Of a DNA stretch of 41,099 nucleotides, positions 33,939 through 40,980 are shown piece by piece. Origin of the DNA: Flavobacterium filum DSM 17961 (GTDB lineage Bacteria; Bacteroidota; Bacteroidia; Flavobacteriales; Flavobacteriaceae). Under the pieces are notes generated by a model that made no database searches, was not told the origin of the DNA, and saw only the letters and a list, made by a program, of their open reading frames with translations. The stretch covers positions 1 through 41,099 of the forward strand of contig NZ_AUDM01000019.1 of NCBI RefSeq assembly GCF_000425465.1. The letters are read 5' to 3'. The number at the start of each line of letters is the position of its first letter. The stretch's first letter is position 1. The translations under genes and the position numbers were made by a program.

Positions 33939-35057
33939 ATGAAGTTTATAGTATCGAGTTCGTATTTATTAAAACAATTACAAGTGCTTGGAAGTGTTAT
34001 TAACAGTAGTAACACTTTACCAATCTTGGACAATTTTTTATTTGAATTAAACCAAAACAGTTTAGTTGTTTCAGCATCAGATTTAGAAACAACCATGTCT
34101 GCTACCTTAGATATTGACAGTAAAAGTGAAGGAAGCGTAGCAGTACCGGCAAAATTATTATTAGAAATTTTAAAAACGTTTCCGGAACAACCGTTGACCT
34201 TTACAGTAGAAGAAAATAATACAATTGAAATCAGTTCTAATTCTGGTAAATATGCTCTGGCTTACGCTGCCGGAGAAGAATTTCCAAAAGCAGTAGTATT
34301 AGATGATCCTTCTTCTACACTTGTTCCCGCAGAAGTTTTGGCAACAGCCATCAGTAAAACTATTTTTGCAGCCGGCAACGATGATTTACGTCCGGTAATG
34401 TCAGGAGTATTTTTTCAATTTTCACCTGAAGGATTGATTTTTGTGGCCACCGATGCTCACAAATTGGTTAAATATTCCAGAACGGATGTAAAAGCTTCTC
34501 AAGTGGCTGATTTTATTATGCCTAAAAAACCATTGAATATTTTAAAAGGTATTTTAGGAACATCAGATAGTGAAGTAAAAATTGAATACAATGACAGTAA
34601 TGCAGTATTTTCATTTGATAATTACATGCTTGTTTGTCGTTTAATTGATGGAAAATATCCTAACTACGAGGCGGTAATTCCTAAAGAAAATCCAAATAAG
34701 TTATTAATTGACAGAACTCAATTTTTAAATTCTGTTCGTCGTGTAGCGATTTTTTCAAATAAAACTACGCATCAAATTCGATTAAAAATTGCCGGTACAG
34801 AATTAAATATTTCTGCTGAAGATATTGATTATTCTAACAAAGCAGAAGAGCGTTTGACTTGTGATTATCAAGGAGATGATATGCAAATCGGATTCAATTC
34901 TCGTTTTTTAACAGAGATGTTGACAAATTTACAATCAGATGAAATTCAATTGGAAATGTCTTTACCTAACCGTGCCGGAATCTTAACTCCTGTTGATGGT
35001 TTAGATGATGGAGAAATCATTACTATGTTGGTAATGCCGGTAATGTTGAATAACTAA
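33939..35057 (+). CDS. dnaN: DNA polymerase III beta subunit (sliding clamp)
   Basis: DnaN is the processivity clamp that encircles DNA and holds replication and repair polymerases. The 372-residue protein is the normal length and has three repeated clamp domains (about 1-120, 125-245, 250-372). Recognisable segments are LQVLGSVINSSNTLPILDNFLFEL, DDLRPVMSGVFFQFSPEGLIFVATDAHKL, CRLIDGKYPNYEAVIPKENPNKL and the C-terminal MLVMPVMLN hydrophobic-cleft strand. It stands apart from dnaA here, as is common in Bacteroidota, and has its own promoter and terminator. Confidence 0.96.
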   Translation: MKFIVSSSYLLKQLQVLGSVINSSNTLPILDNFLFELNQNSLVVSASDLETTMSATLDIDSKSEGSVAVPAKLLLEILKTFPEQPLTFTVEENNTIEISSNSGKYALAYAAGEEFPKAVVLDDPSSTLVPAEVLATAISKTIFAAGNDDLRPVMSGVFFQFSPEGLIFVATDAHKLVKYSRTDVKASQVADFIMPKKPLNILKGILGTSDSEVKIEYNDSNAVFSFDNYMLVCRLIDGKYPNYEAVIPKENPNKLLIDRTQFLNSVRRVAIFSNKTTHQIRLKIAGTELNISAEDIDYSNKAEERLTCDYQGDDMQIGFNSRFLTEMLTNLQSDEIQLEMSLPNRAGILTPVDGLDDGEIITMLVMPVMLNN

Positions 35058-35079
35058 ATTATTTATTTAAAAAATAATT

Positions 35080-35110
35080 AACACTGTAATTCATTTTACA
35101 GTGTTTTTTT
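35080..35110 (+). terminator. Terminator of dnaN
   Basis: AACACTGTAA (35080-35089) and TTACAGTGTT (35096-35105) form a perfect 10-bp stem with a 6-base loop, followed by a T-run to 35110. Confidence 0.88.
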
Positions 35111-35170
35111 ATATATTTATTTCGATTTAATCATGAAGATTAAATTTAACCTATAAATAAATAGTATTTT

Positions 35171-35860
35171 ATGAAAAAAAATGTATTCATGGCATTAACA
35201 TGCCTTGGTATTGCCATGTCTGTTTCTGCTCAAAAGCTTGATAAGTTTGGAGCTGATTTGGGTAAAAAAAGTTTAATGGGTAAAGAAGTACGTGTACCTT
35301 ACACCGAAATGTCCAATTATTTTGGTTTTATTAAACCTGGTGCTGCTCCAGACGAAGTAGTCAATGGAAAAAAAATGTATTATGTTTATGTTTGGGTTCC
35401 TATTGCAGCTCCTGAGATTGGAATTCGAATGATTTCTCCTGTACCTGAAGGAATGAAACCAGGTGCAACGGATATGGTTTCAGCAGATTTTACTGCCAAT
35501 GTTGCCGATACTAAAAGCTATTTTGACACATGGATAACTTTTGAAAGAGCAGAAAGTATTTTGAAATTAGACGATATTAAGTCAAAAATCAAAACAACAA
35601 AATGGATTTCAATTGAGTCAAATGATGATTCTAGTGAAATGCCTGCTCAACCATCAGGAAGCAAATACAATTCATTAATGAGAATCACTAGTGATACCGG
35701 AAATCCAACTAAATCGCTTGTTATGGGATTATACAGAATTGGTTTTACAACTTATAAAAAGGGAGAAGTAAACGGTAGCTTCTTGGCACAAGTTGGAGCA
35801 CCAATTAAACTTCCGGGAGTAAAAATAGCTTCTAAACCTGAAGAATTAAGCGTTCAATAA
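35171..35860 (+). CDS. LipL32-like secreted protein
   Basis: This 229-residue protein resembles LipL32, the dominant surface lipoprotein of pathogenic Leptospira. From memory of LipL32, shared segments are YFGFIKPGAAPDEVV (50-64), YYVYVWVP (70-77), GIRMISP (84-90), YFDTW (117-121), KYNSLMRI (165-172), GLYRIGFTTYKKGEV (186-200) and KPEEL (222-226), all in the same order. Unlike LipL32, the signal peptide ends in VSA|QK, a signal peptidase I site. No usable lipobox is seen, so it is probably soluble in the periplasm or exported. The acidic calcium-binding run of LipL32 is reduced to NDDSSE (151-156). It is monocistronic, between dnaN and uspA. Confidence 0.82.
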   Translation: MKKNVFMALTCLGIAMSVSAQKLDKFGADLGKKSLMGKEVRVPYTEMSNYFGFIKPGAAPDEVVNGKKMYYVYVWVPIAAPEIGIRMISPVPEGMKPGATDMVSADFTANVADTKSYFDTWITFERAESILKLDDIKSKIKTTKWISIESNDDSSEMPAQPSGSKYNSLMRITSDTGNPTKSLVMGLYRIGFTTYKKGEVNGSFLAQVGAPIKLPGVKIASKPEELSVQ

Positions 35861-35866
35861 TCTATC

Positions 35867-35899
35867 AAAAAAATCCGAAGGTTAACTTCGGATTTTTTT
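35867..35899. terminator. Bidirectional terminator between LipL32-like gene and usp gene
   Basis: AAAAAAATCCGAAG (35867-35880) and CTTCGGATTTTTTT (35886-35899) pair perfectly around GTTAA. The T-run on either strand serves both convergent genes. Confidence 0.88.
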
Positions 35900-35901
35900 A
35901 T

Positions 35902-36744
35902 TTATATTACATTTTCATGAATCACCAAAAGCGGAACTTCAACGTGATACGATAATTTTTGAGTCAAACTTTGACGGAATAATTCTTCGAAGAATCCACG
36001 TTTATAATTTAGCATTGCCAACATATCCACTTCATATGCTTGAACAAAATTTAATATAGTTTGTTCTACATCTTCTGCTTCAATAACATGAATACTGACT
36101 TTTTCGTCTTTTAATAAAAACTTCCAGTCTTCAATGACAACCGGATTCACGTCTGATTTTTTGGTTTTTACATACACACAATGTACATGGGCATCAAATA
36201 ATTTTGACAATTCAATCACTTTTTTTAGAGCTTTAAAATCTTTTTCTCTAAATCGGGTAGAAAAAACAATGTTTTTAATTCCTTCATAATTTGCCTCTTC
36301 TGGAACTGCAATCACAAAATTATCCAACTCCGTAATTACACTGCCCGCATTTGAACCCAAGAAGGTTTCTTTTAAACCGGAAGCTCCTTTTGTACCCATT
36401 ACTACATAATCAATGCTTTCTTCTTTTACCACTTGTTTAATCACCCAAATTAAATCACCGTGTTTTAGGATATGATTGATTTTTAAATGATCTAATCCGT
36501 TTTTTTCTGCAATTTCTCTTAAAAGAGGAATCTGGTCTTTGAAATTTTCAAAATTTTCCAATTCAATAGTGTCATACACTTCTTTGAGAGTAGTTGGTAA
36601 ACCACCAATATGTAAATTTGGAAGTTCATAAGCATGAAGTGTAATCACTTCTGCATTCATCTTTTCTGCTAATTTTAAAGCATATACAAAAGCATTCATA
36701 GAGGCTTCTGAAAAATCGGTTGGAAACAATATTTTTTTCATCAT
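35902..36744 (-). CDS. Tandem universal stress protein (UspA family)
   Basis: This 280-residue protein contains two Usp domains. The first (about 1-148) starts KKILFPTDFSEASMNAFVYALKLAEKMNAEVITLHAYE and ends with the nucleotide-binding loop VVMGTKGASGLKETFLGSNAGSVI. The second (about 155-280) starts IKNIVFSTRFREKDFKALKKVIELSKLFDAHVHCVYV and has a degenerate loop, LAMLNYKRGFFEELFRQSLTQKL. Usp proteins bind ATP or AMP and respond to stress and starvation. Two ATGs lie next to each other at 36744 and 36741; either may be used. It converges on the LipL32-like gene. Confidence 0.88.
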   Translation of the reverse strand: MMKKILFPTDFSEASMNAFVYALKLAEKMNAEVITLHAYELPNLHIGGLPTTLKEVYDTIELENFENFKDQIPLLREIAEKNGLDHLKINHILKHGDLIWVIKQVVKEESIDYVVMGTKGASGLKETFLGSNAGSVITELDNFVIAVPEEANYEGIKNIVFSTRFREKDFKALKKVIELSKLFDAHVHCVYVKTKKSDVNPVVIEDWKFLLKDEKVSIHVIEAEDVEQTILNFVQAYEVDMLAMLNYKRGFFEELFRQSLTQKLSYHVEVPLLVIHENVI

Positions 36745-36872
36745 CGTAATTTTTATGGGTTGTTTGCTGTTTTTTATTGTAATAGTGTAAAGTTACATCG
36801 TTTTTATCCATAACCCTATGATAATTGTCAGGAATTGAGATTTGCTTAATCCATAACAACATTATGCATCAA

Positions 36873-36899
36873 TTGGCTTAAAAAAAATAACTAATTTTG
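36873..36899 (+). promoter_or_regulatory. Promoter of mnmE
   Basis: TAATTTTG (36892-36899) matches TAnnTTTG exactly, with a TTG (36873-36875) 16 bases upstream. The ATG of mnmE follows 16 bp after the box. Confidence 0.5.
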
Positions 36900-36915
36900 C
36901 AGAAAATAACTTTTG

Positions 36916-38337
36916 ATGATTCCAACTGAAACAATAGTGGCATTGGCAACACCTTCCGGTGCGGGTGCAATTGCTGTAATCCGACTTTCCGGTAAAGAAG
37001 CCGTTTCCATTGCAGCCAACGTTTTTATTTCGGTTTCAGGAAAGGATTTGACCAAGCAAAAAACACATACTATTCATCTCGGACATATAGTTTCGAATGG
37101 AAAAACGTATGACCAAGTTTTGGTTTCCGTTTTCAAAAATCCACATTCTTATACTGGTGAAGATGTAGTGGAGATTTCTTGTCATGGTTCTACCTTTATT
37201 CAACAACAAATTATTCAATTGCTTTTGCGAAACGGAGCAAAAATGGCTCAACCGGGAGAATTCACCTTGCGGGCATTTTTAAATGGAAAGTTAGATTTAT
37301 CACAAGCCGAAGCGGTGGCGGATTTAATTGCTTCAGATAACGAAGCATCGCATCAAATTGCTATGCAACAAATGCGAGGCGGCTTTAGCAACGAAATTGC
37401 CAACCTACGTCAAGAGTTATTAAATTTTGCCTCGTTAATTGAATTAGAATTAGACTTTGCCGAAGAAGATGTTGAATTTGCTGATAGAACCCAATTTAGC
37501 GACCTTTTAAATCGTATTGAATTTGTATTGAAACGATTAATTGATTCATTTGCTGTTGGTAACGTGATCAAAAACGGTATTCCAATTGCCATTGTAGGCG
37601 AACCAAATGTGGGCAAATCCACCCTACTCAATGCACTATTAAATGAAGAACGAGCCATTGTTTCAGACATCGCAGGAACCACACGCGACACGATTGAAGA
37701 TGAATTAGTGATTGACGGTATTGGTTTCCGATTCATCGACACGGCAGGAATTCGAGAAACGACAGACCATGTGGAAAGTATAGGGATTAAAAAAACATTT
37801 GAGAAGATTGAGCAAGCTCAGGTAGTATTATATTTGGTTGACAGTTCTCAGTTGTCAGTTGTCGGTTCTCAGTTGTTGGTAGATCAGTTGAAAAAAGAGA
37901 TTGAGCAAATTAGAAATAAATACCCGAGCAAAACATTGTTAACGGTAATCAACAAAAAGGATTTACTTTCTTTTGAAATGATAACTAAGCTAGAAAAGGA
38001 ACTGACAATCGACAACGGACAACAGCAAACACTTTTCATCTCCGCTAAACAAAACATTGGCATCGATGAACTCAAACAAACTCTACTCTCTTTTGTGAAC
38101 ACGGGTGCTTTACGTAACAACGAAACAATTGTTACCAATTCTCGTCATTACGATTCATTACTAAAAGCCTTAGAAGAAATTCAGAAAGTGAAATGGGGAT
38201 TGGAAAGCAATCTTTCTTCTGATTTGATGGCAATTGATATTCGCGAAGCTTTATATCACTTTGGTGAGATTACCGGAGAAGTAACCAATGATGAGTTGTT
38301 GGGGAATATTTTTGCGAATTTCTGTATCGGGAAGTGA
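36916..38337 (+). CDS. mnmE: tRNA uridine-5-carboxymethylaminomethyl modification GTPase MnmE (TrmE)
   Basis: MnmE with MnmG modifies U34 of tRNAs reading two-codon sets. The 473-residue protein has the N-terminal formyl-THF domain (about 1-115, TIVALATPSGAGAIAVIRLSG). Its helical domain is interrupted by a Ras-like G domain: G1 GEPNVGKST (about 227-235), DIAGTTRD, G3 DTAG and G4 NKKD (about 345-348). The C-terminus is the conserved FCIGK with the tRNA-modifying Cys470. I prefer the ATG at 36916 to the TTG one codon upstream. The G domain holds repeat-derived sequence (see findings), making the protein about 19 residues longer than E. coli MnmE. The 3' end is the likely attachment site of the next element. 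Confidence 0.95.
   Translation: MIPTETIVALATPSGAGAIAVIRLSGKEAVSIAANVFISVSGKDLTKQKTHTIHLGHIVSNGKTYDQVLVSVFKNPHSYTGEDVVEISCHGSTFIQQQIIQLLLRNGAKMAQPGEFTLRAFLNGKLDLSQAEAVADLIASDNEASHQIAMQQMRGGFSNEIANLRQELLNFASLIELELDFAEEDVEFADRTQFSDLLNRIEFVLKRLIDSFAVGNVIKNGIPIAIVGEPNVGKSTLLNALLNEERAIVSDIAGTTRDTIEDELVIDGIGFRFIDTAGIRETTDHVESIGIKKTFEKIEQAQVVLYLVDSSQLSVVGSQLLVDQLKKEIEQIRNKYPSKTLLTVINKKDLLSFEMITKLEKELTIDNGQQQTLFISAKQNIGIDELKQTLLSFVNTGALRNNETIVTNSRHYDSLLKALEEIQKVKWGLESNLSSDLMAIDIREALYHFGEITGEVTNDELLGNIFANFCIGK
38320..38337 (+). other. Candidate attachment site (attL) at the 3' end of mnmE
   Basis: The last 18 bases of mnmE, TTCTGTATCGGGAAGTGA, encode the invariant FCIGK plus stop. From memory, they closely resemble the core att site used by Salmonella genomic island 1 in trmE/thdF. 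A recombinase gene lies about 830 bp further on. The second copy would be outside the window, so this is inference from position and similarity. Confidence 0.5.
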
Positions 38338-38380
38338 TTTAAGAAAAATATCACAAAAAAATAATCAAAAAATAAAAAAC

Positions 38381-38405
38381 AACCCTTACAAAACAAGGGT
38401 TTTTT
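38381..38405 (+). terminator. Terminator of mnmE
   Basis: AACCCTT (38381-38387) and AAGGGTT (38395-38401) pair around ACAAAAC and are followed by TTTTT. Confidence 0.75.
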
Positions 38406-38437
38406 AATTTTAATAAGACACTCAAAATTTTTAATAT

Positions 38438-38477
38438 TTTGTACCTTTTTGCAATAATTTGTACCTTACTTGTATCT
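38438..38477. promoter_or_regulatory. Direct repeats upstream of the integrase operon
   Basis: TTTGTACCTT occurs at 38438-38447 and again exactly 20 bp on at 38458-38467, with a weaker TTGTATCT at 38470. The 20-bp phasing (about two helical turns) would place proteins on one DNA face. Likely candidates are recombinase arm or excisionase binding sites, or operators of the HTH gene. The rest of the 268-bp spacer is A/T-rich. Confidence 0.45.
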
Positions 38478-38605
38478 CTGAAATTATTTTTTTATTAATT
38501 TTGAAAAACAAATGAAATTTTGGCACTTATTTCTACTTAAATAAATCAATACTTTTATGTACTAATTTAAAAAGTGGAGAAAACATCTGAAAAAAACAGT
38601 AAATT

Positions 38606-39172
38606 ATGAGTTCAAATCTGAGTATAAAAAAACGGTGTGAATATTGCAAAAATGAATTTATTGCAAAAACCATAAAGACTCGTTATTGTTCGTTAGATTG
38701 CAATCGAAAACATTATAAGATATTAGCCAAGCAAAAAAAAATCGCAGTTGTAGAAAAGGCAATTAAGTTTAAAGTAAATGATATTACAGAAATCAATAAA
38801 AAGGATTTTTTAACCGTAAAAGAAGCTGCATTTATTTTAAGTATGTCTTTAAGAACGTTATATAGATTAGTTGAAAATAAAGAAATTAACGCTTATAATT
38901 TTGGTGTTAGAAAAACACTAATACGTAGGAAGGATATTGATTTTTATTTTGATTTAAATATGAATAATATTGATCTTAACAAAGACCACTTAAAAAACAT
39001 GATTACAAAGGAAAACTCCTATTCTATTAATGAAGCCTCAGAAAAATATAATATTTCAACCTCCGCCCTTTACAGCCTAATTAACCGGTTAGAGATTCCA
39101 AAAAAACAATTTGGAAAATTTGTACTAGTAAAAAAAATCGATATTGACTCCATATTTGCAAATCATGACTAA
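38606..39172 (+). CDS. Zinc-ribbon protein with two excisionase-like HTH domains
   Basis: This 188-residue protein has an N-terminal four-cysteine zinc finger, CEYCKNEF..RYCSLDCNRKHY (Cys12, 15, 29 and 33 or so). Two MerR/excisionase-type helix-turn-helix units follow, each with a basic wing: FLTVKEAAFILSMSLRTLYRLVENKEINAYNFGVRKTLIRRKDIDFYF (about 68-115) and SYSINEASEKYNISTSALYSLINRLEIPKKQFGKFVLVKKIDIDSIF (about 136-184). It is likely a DNA-binding excision/integration co-factor or regulator of the mobile element. Its stop codon overlaps the integrase ATG by 8 bp. Codon use is A/T-rich like its neighbours in the element. Confidence 0.8.
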   Translation: MSSNLSIKKRCEYCKNEFIAKTIKTRYCSLDCNRKHYKILAKQKKIAVVEKAIKFKVNDITEINKKDFLTVKEAAFILSMSLRTLYRLVENKEINAYNFGVRKTLIRRKDIDFYFDLNMNNIDLNKDHLKNMITKENSYSINEASEKYNISTSALYSLINRLEIPKKQFGKFVLVKKIDIDSIFANHD

Positions 39173-40310
39173 AGTAACGCTCAGAGAAAAAAAACTGAAA
39201 ACTGAAAAAATCAGTTTATACCTTGACTACTACCCTCCTATCATAGATCCCAATACTGGGAAATCTACCAGACGGGAATTTTTAGAACTTCATATTTTTA
39301 AAAATCCAAAAACACAAGACGAGAAAAAGCATAATACAGAGACTTTAGCTTTTGCAAACGGAATACGTTCAAAAAGAGAAGTGCAGTTGCGTAATAAAGA
39401 ATATGGTTTTAAGGATAATGTAAATATCAATATTGATTTAATCGGATTTTACCAACGCATAGTTGATGACTATTACAATAAAGGAAGTAAGTCTAATTAT
39501 CATGCTTGGCAATCATCGTTGAAGCATTTTTCAAATTTTTGCAATAACAGTATCATGACAAGTGATTTGGATAATCATTTTGTTAATCGTTATCGAAGCT
39601 ATTTATTAAACATCAATACCACCCGAAATTCAGAAAATCCAAAAAAGCTCACACAAAATACTGCTGCCACTTATTTCAAACATTTTCTTTATGTTTTAAA
39701 ACAAGCCTATAAAGAGAATTTCATCGAAAAAAACTTAGCAGAAAATGCAGATTATATTAAAGAGCAAGAAATTCACCGGGAGTATTTAACCGAAGAAGAA
39801 CTAAAACTGCTTTGGAATATACCTATAAAAAAAGATACCGTTAAACACATGGCATTTTTTTCTGCATTAACCGGATTACGATTTGTAGACATTAAAAATC
39901 TTGATTGGAGCAAAATATACCATGATAAACATCAGAGCTTTTATGTGCAATTAAGAGAAAAGAAAACTAATTCTATATACAACCATCCTATCTCTGAATC
40001 GGCTTTCAATATTTTGAAGTTGCAAAACACATCAAAAGGACTGATTTTTGGAAACATAGAATATACTCAAATAACTCGACCTCTTAAAGAATGGCTAGAA
40101 ACCGCTAAAATCAATAAAAAGATTTCTTTTCATAACTTTAGACACACTTATGCCACCTTGCAACTGGCCAATGGAAGTGATATTTATACCGTATCTAAGT
40201 TGTTAGGACATAAAAATGTTTCTACCACACAGATTTACACCAAAGTATTGGACAAAAACAAAATTGAAGCTGCTAACCGAATAAAATTAGATTTAGATGG
40301 ACTTTCTTGA
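39165..40310 (+). CDS. int: Tyrosine recombinase / integrase
   Basis: This site-specific recombinase of 381 residues has an N-terminal arm-DNA-binding domain of the Bacteroidota type (about 1-85, TEKISLYLDYYPPIIDPNTGKSTRREFLELHIF). A SAM-like core-binding domain (about 95-195) and a catalytic domain with the full set of residues follow: Arg239 in LTGLRFVDI, His323 and Arg326 in HNFRHTY, His349 in LLGHKNVSTT and the nucleophile Tyr358. I chose the ATG at 39165; the alternative TTG at 39144 adds TPYLQI. It overlaps the genes on both sides, so the three form one operon. It probably integrated its element at mnmE. Confidence 0.93.
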   Translation: MTKVTLREKKLKTEKISLYLDYYPPIIDPNTGKSTRREFLELHIFKNPKTQDEKKHNTETLAFANGIRSKREVQLRNKEYGFKDNVNINIDLIGFYQRIVDDYYNKGSKSNYHAWQSSLKHFSNFCNNSIMTSDLDNHFVNRYRSYLLNINTTRNSENPKKLTQNTAATYFKHFLYVLKQAYKENFIEKNLAENADYIKEQEIHREYLTEEELKLLWNIPIKKDTVKHMAFFSALTGLRFVDIKNLDWSKIYHDKHQSFYVQLREKKTNSIYNHPISESAFNILKLQNTSKGLIFGNIEYTQITRPLKEWLETAKINKKISFHNFRHTYATLQLANGSDIYTVSKLLGHKNVSTTQIYTKVLDKNKIEAANRIKLDLDGLS

Positions 40311-40878
40311 AAAACATATTGAAATAACGAATAATGAAAAAAAAAGAATTGAAAGATTTGCCAAAGAAGTACTTGTTGAACAAGACATTAAATTCAAAGA
40401 TTTTGATGAAGCATATGAAAAATTAATAGGTGATCTTTGGAGCGAATTTGGTGAAAAAAATTTAATAAATAAATATACTATTCACTTTGGGGGTGTACAT
40501 AACTTTTTTGTTAAAGCAGTAAAAGGTTATAGAAAAGATTGTCCAGATATTATAAAAACCGTTTTAGAAAATGAAGTATATGAAAGGTTTAACAGTTTTA
40601 ATTTAAATAAATATTCAAATCATGAATATGGTGAAGACTTTGAAAAAATTAACTATGAGTTTTTTGTCAATGAATTATTAAAGCTTGATGCGTACCAAAA
40701 TCTTTCTATTAACATTGATCATATAAAGCTAGATTTAGAAAAAAAATATAATTCAAAAGAAATTGAAAAAATTGAGTTCTATAAATTGATTCACAAATAT
40801 GTTGGAAAAAACGGTCAAATTGACCACCTAATTCCGGAGCAAATTGACCATCGATTCCGATTCAAAATGACCACCTAA
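40297..40878 (+). pseudogene. Unknown element-borne protein, 3' end replaced by an IS21-type terminus
   Basis: I do not recognise a family. The ATG overlaps the integrase stop by 14 bp. About 170 residues look native: a charged helical N-terminus (FLEKHIEITNNEKKRIERFAKEVLVEQDI), a central YTIHFGGVHNFFVKAVKGYRKDC motif and acidic Lys/Glu-rich helices. The last ~20 residues (QIDHLIPEQIDHRFRFKMTT) are encoded by the TGACCACC terminal repeats of the insertion sequence that follows. The original C-terminus is therefore lost or displaced to the other side of the insertion. No signal peptide or membrane segment is seen. Confidence 0.7.
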
Positions 40879-40927
40879 TTTCGGGTCAAAATGACCACCA
40901 CTTTCCGGTTGAAATTGACCACCGAAA
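40815..40927. repeat. IS21-type multiple terminal repeats (left end)
   Basis: Five units of roughly (A)AAATTGACCACCnnnTTCCGG repeat at about 24-bp spacing, with TGACCA at 40821, 40845, 40868, 40892 and 40916. The second is degenerate (TGACCATC). A sixth weak copy, TTAGCCACC, lies near 40950. Several subterminal repeats are typical of IS21-family ends, where the transposase binds. The exact tip is not resolved; it lies at about 40800-40821. Confidence 0.8.
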
Positions 40928-40960
40928 AATACTACTTTTTTTCATGCTGTTAGCCACCTA

Positions 40961-40980
40961 AATTCGTTGAAAAACGAATT
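40961..40980 (+). promoter_or_regulatory. Hairpin abutting the istA start codon
   Basis: AATTCGTT and AACGAATT (40961-40968 / 40973-40980) pair perfectly around GAAA, and the ATG of istA follows with no gap. Such a hairpin in mRNA entering from outside could limit transposase translation. Confidence 0.55.

Noticed and set aside
39144..39164. Longer integrase start at TTG 39144
   Set aside because: An ATG at 39165 precedes the domain directly and gives the common 8-bp overlap with the upstream stop.
40815..40927. CRISPR-like array of ~24-bp units
   Set aside because: Units abut without unique spacers and lie before an istA-type gene; they are IS21 terminal repeats.
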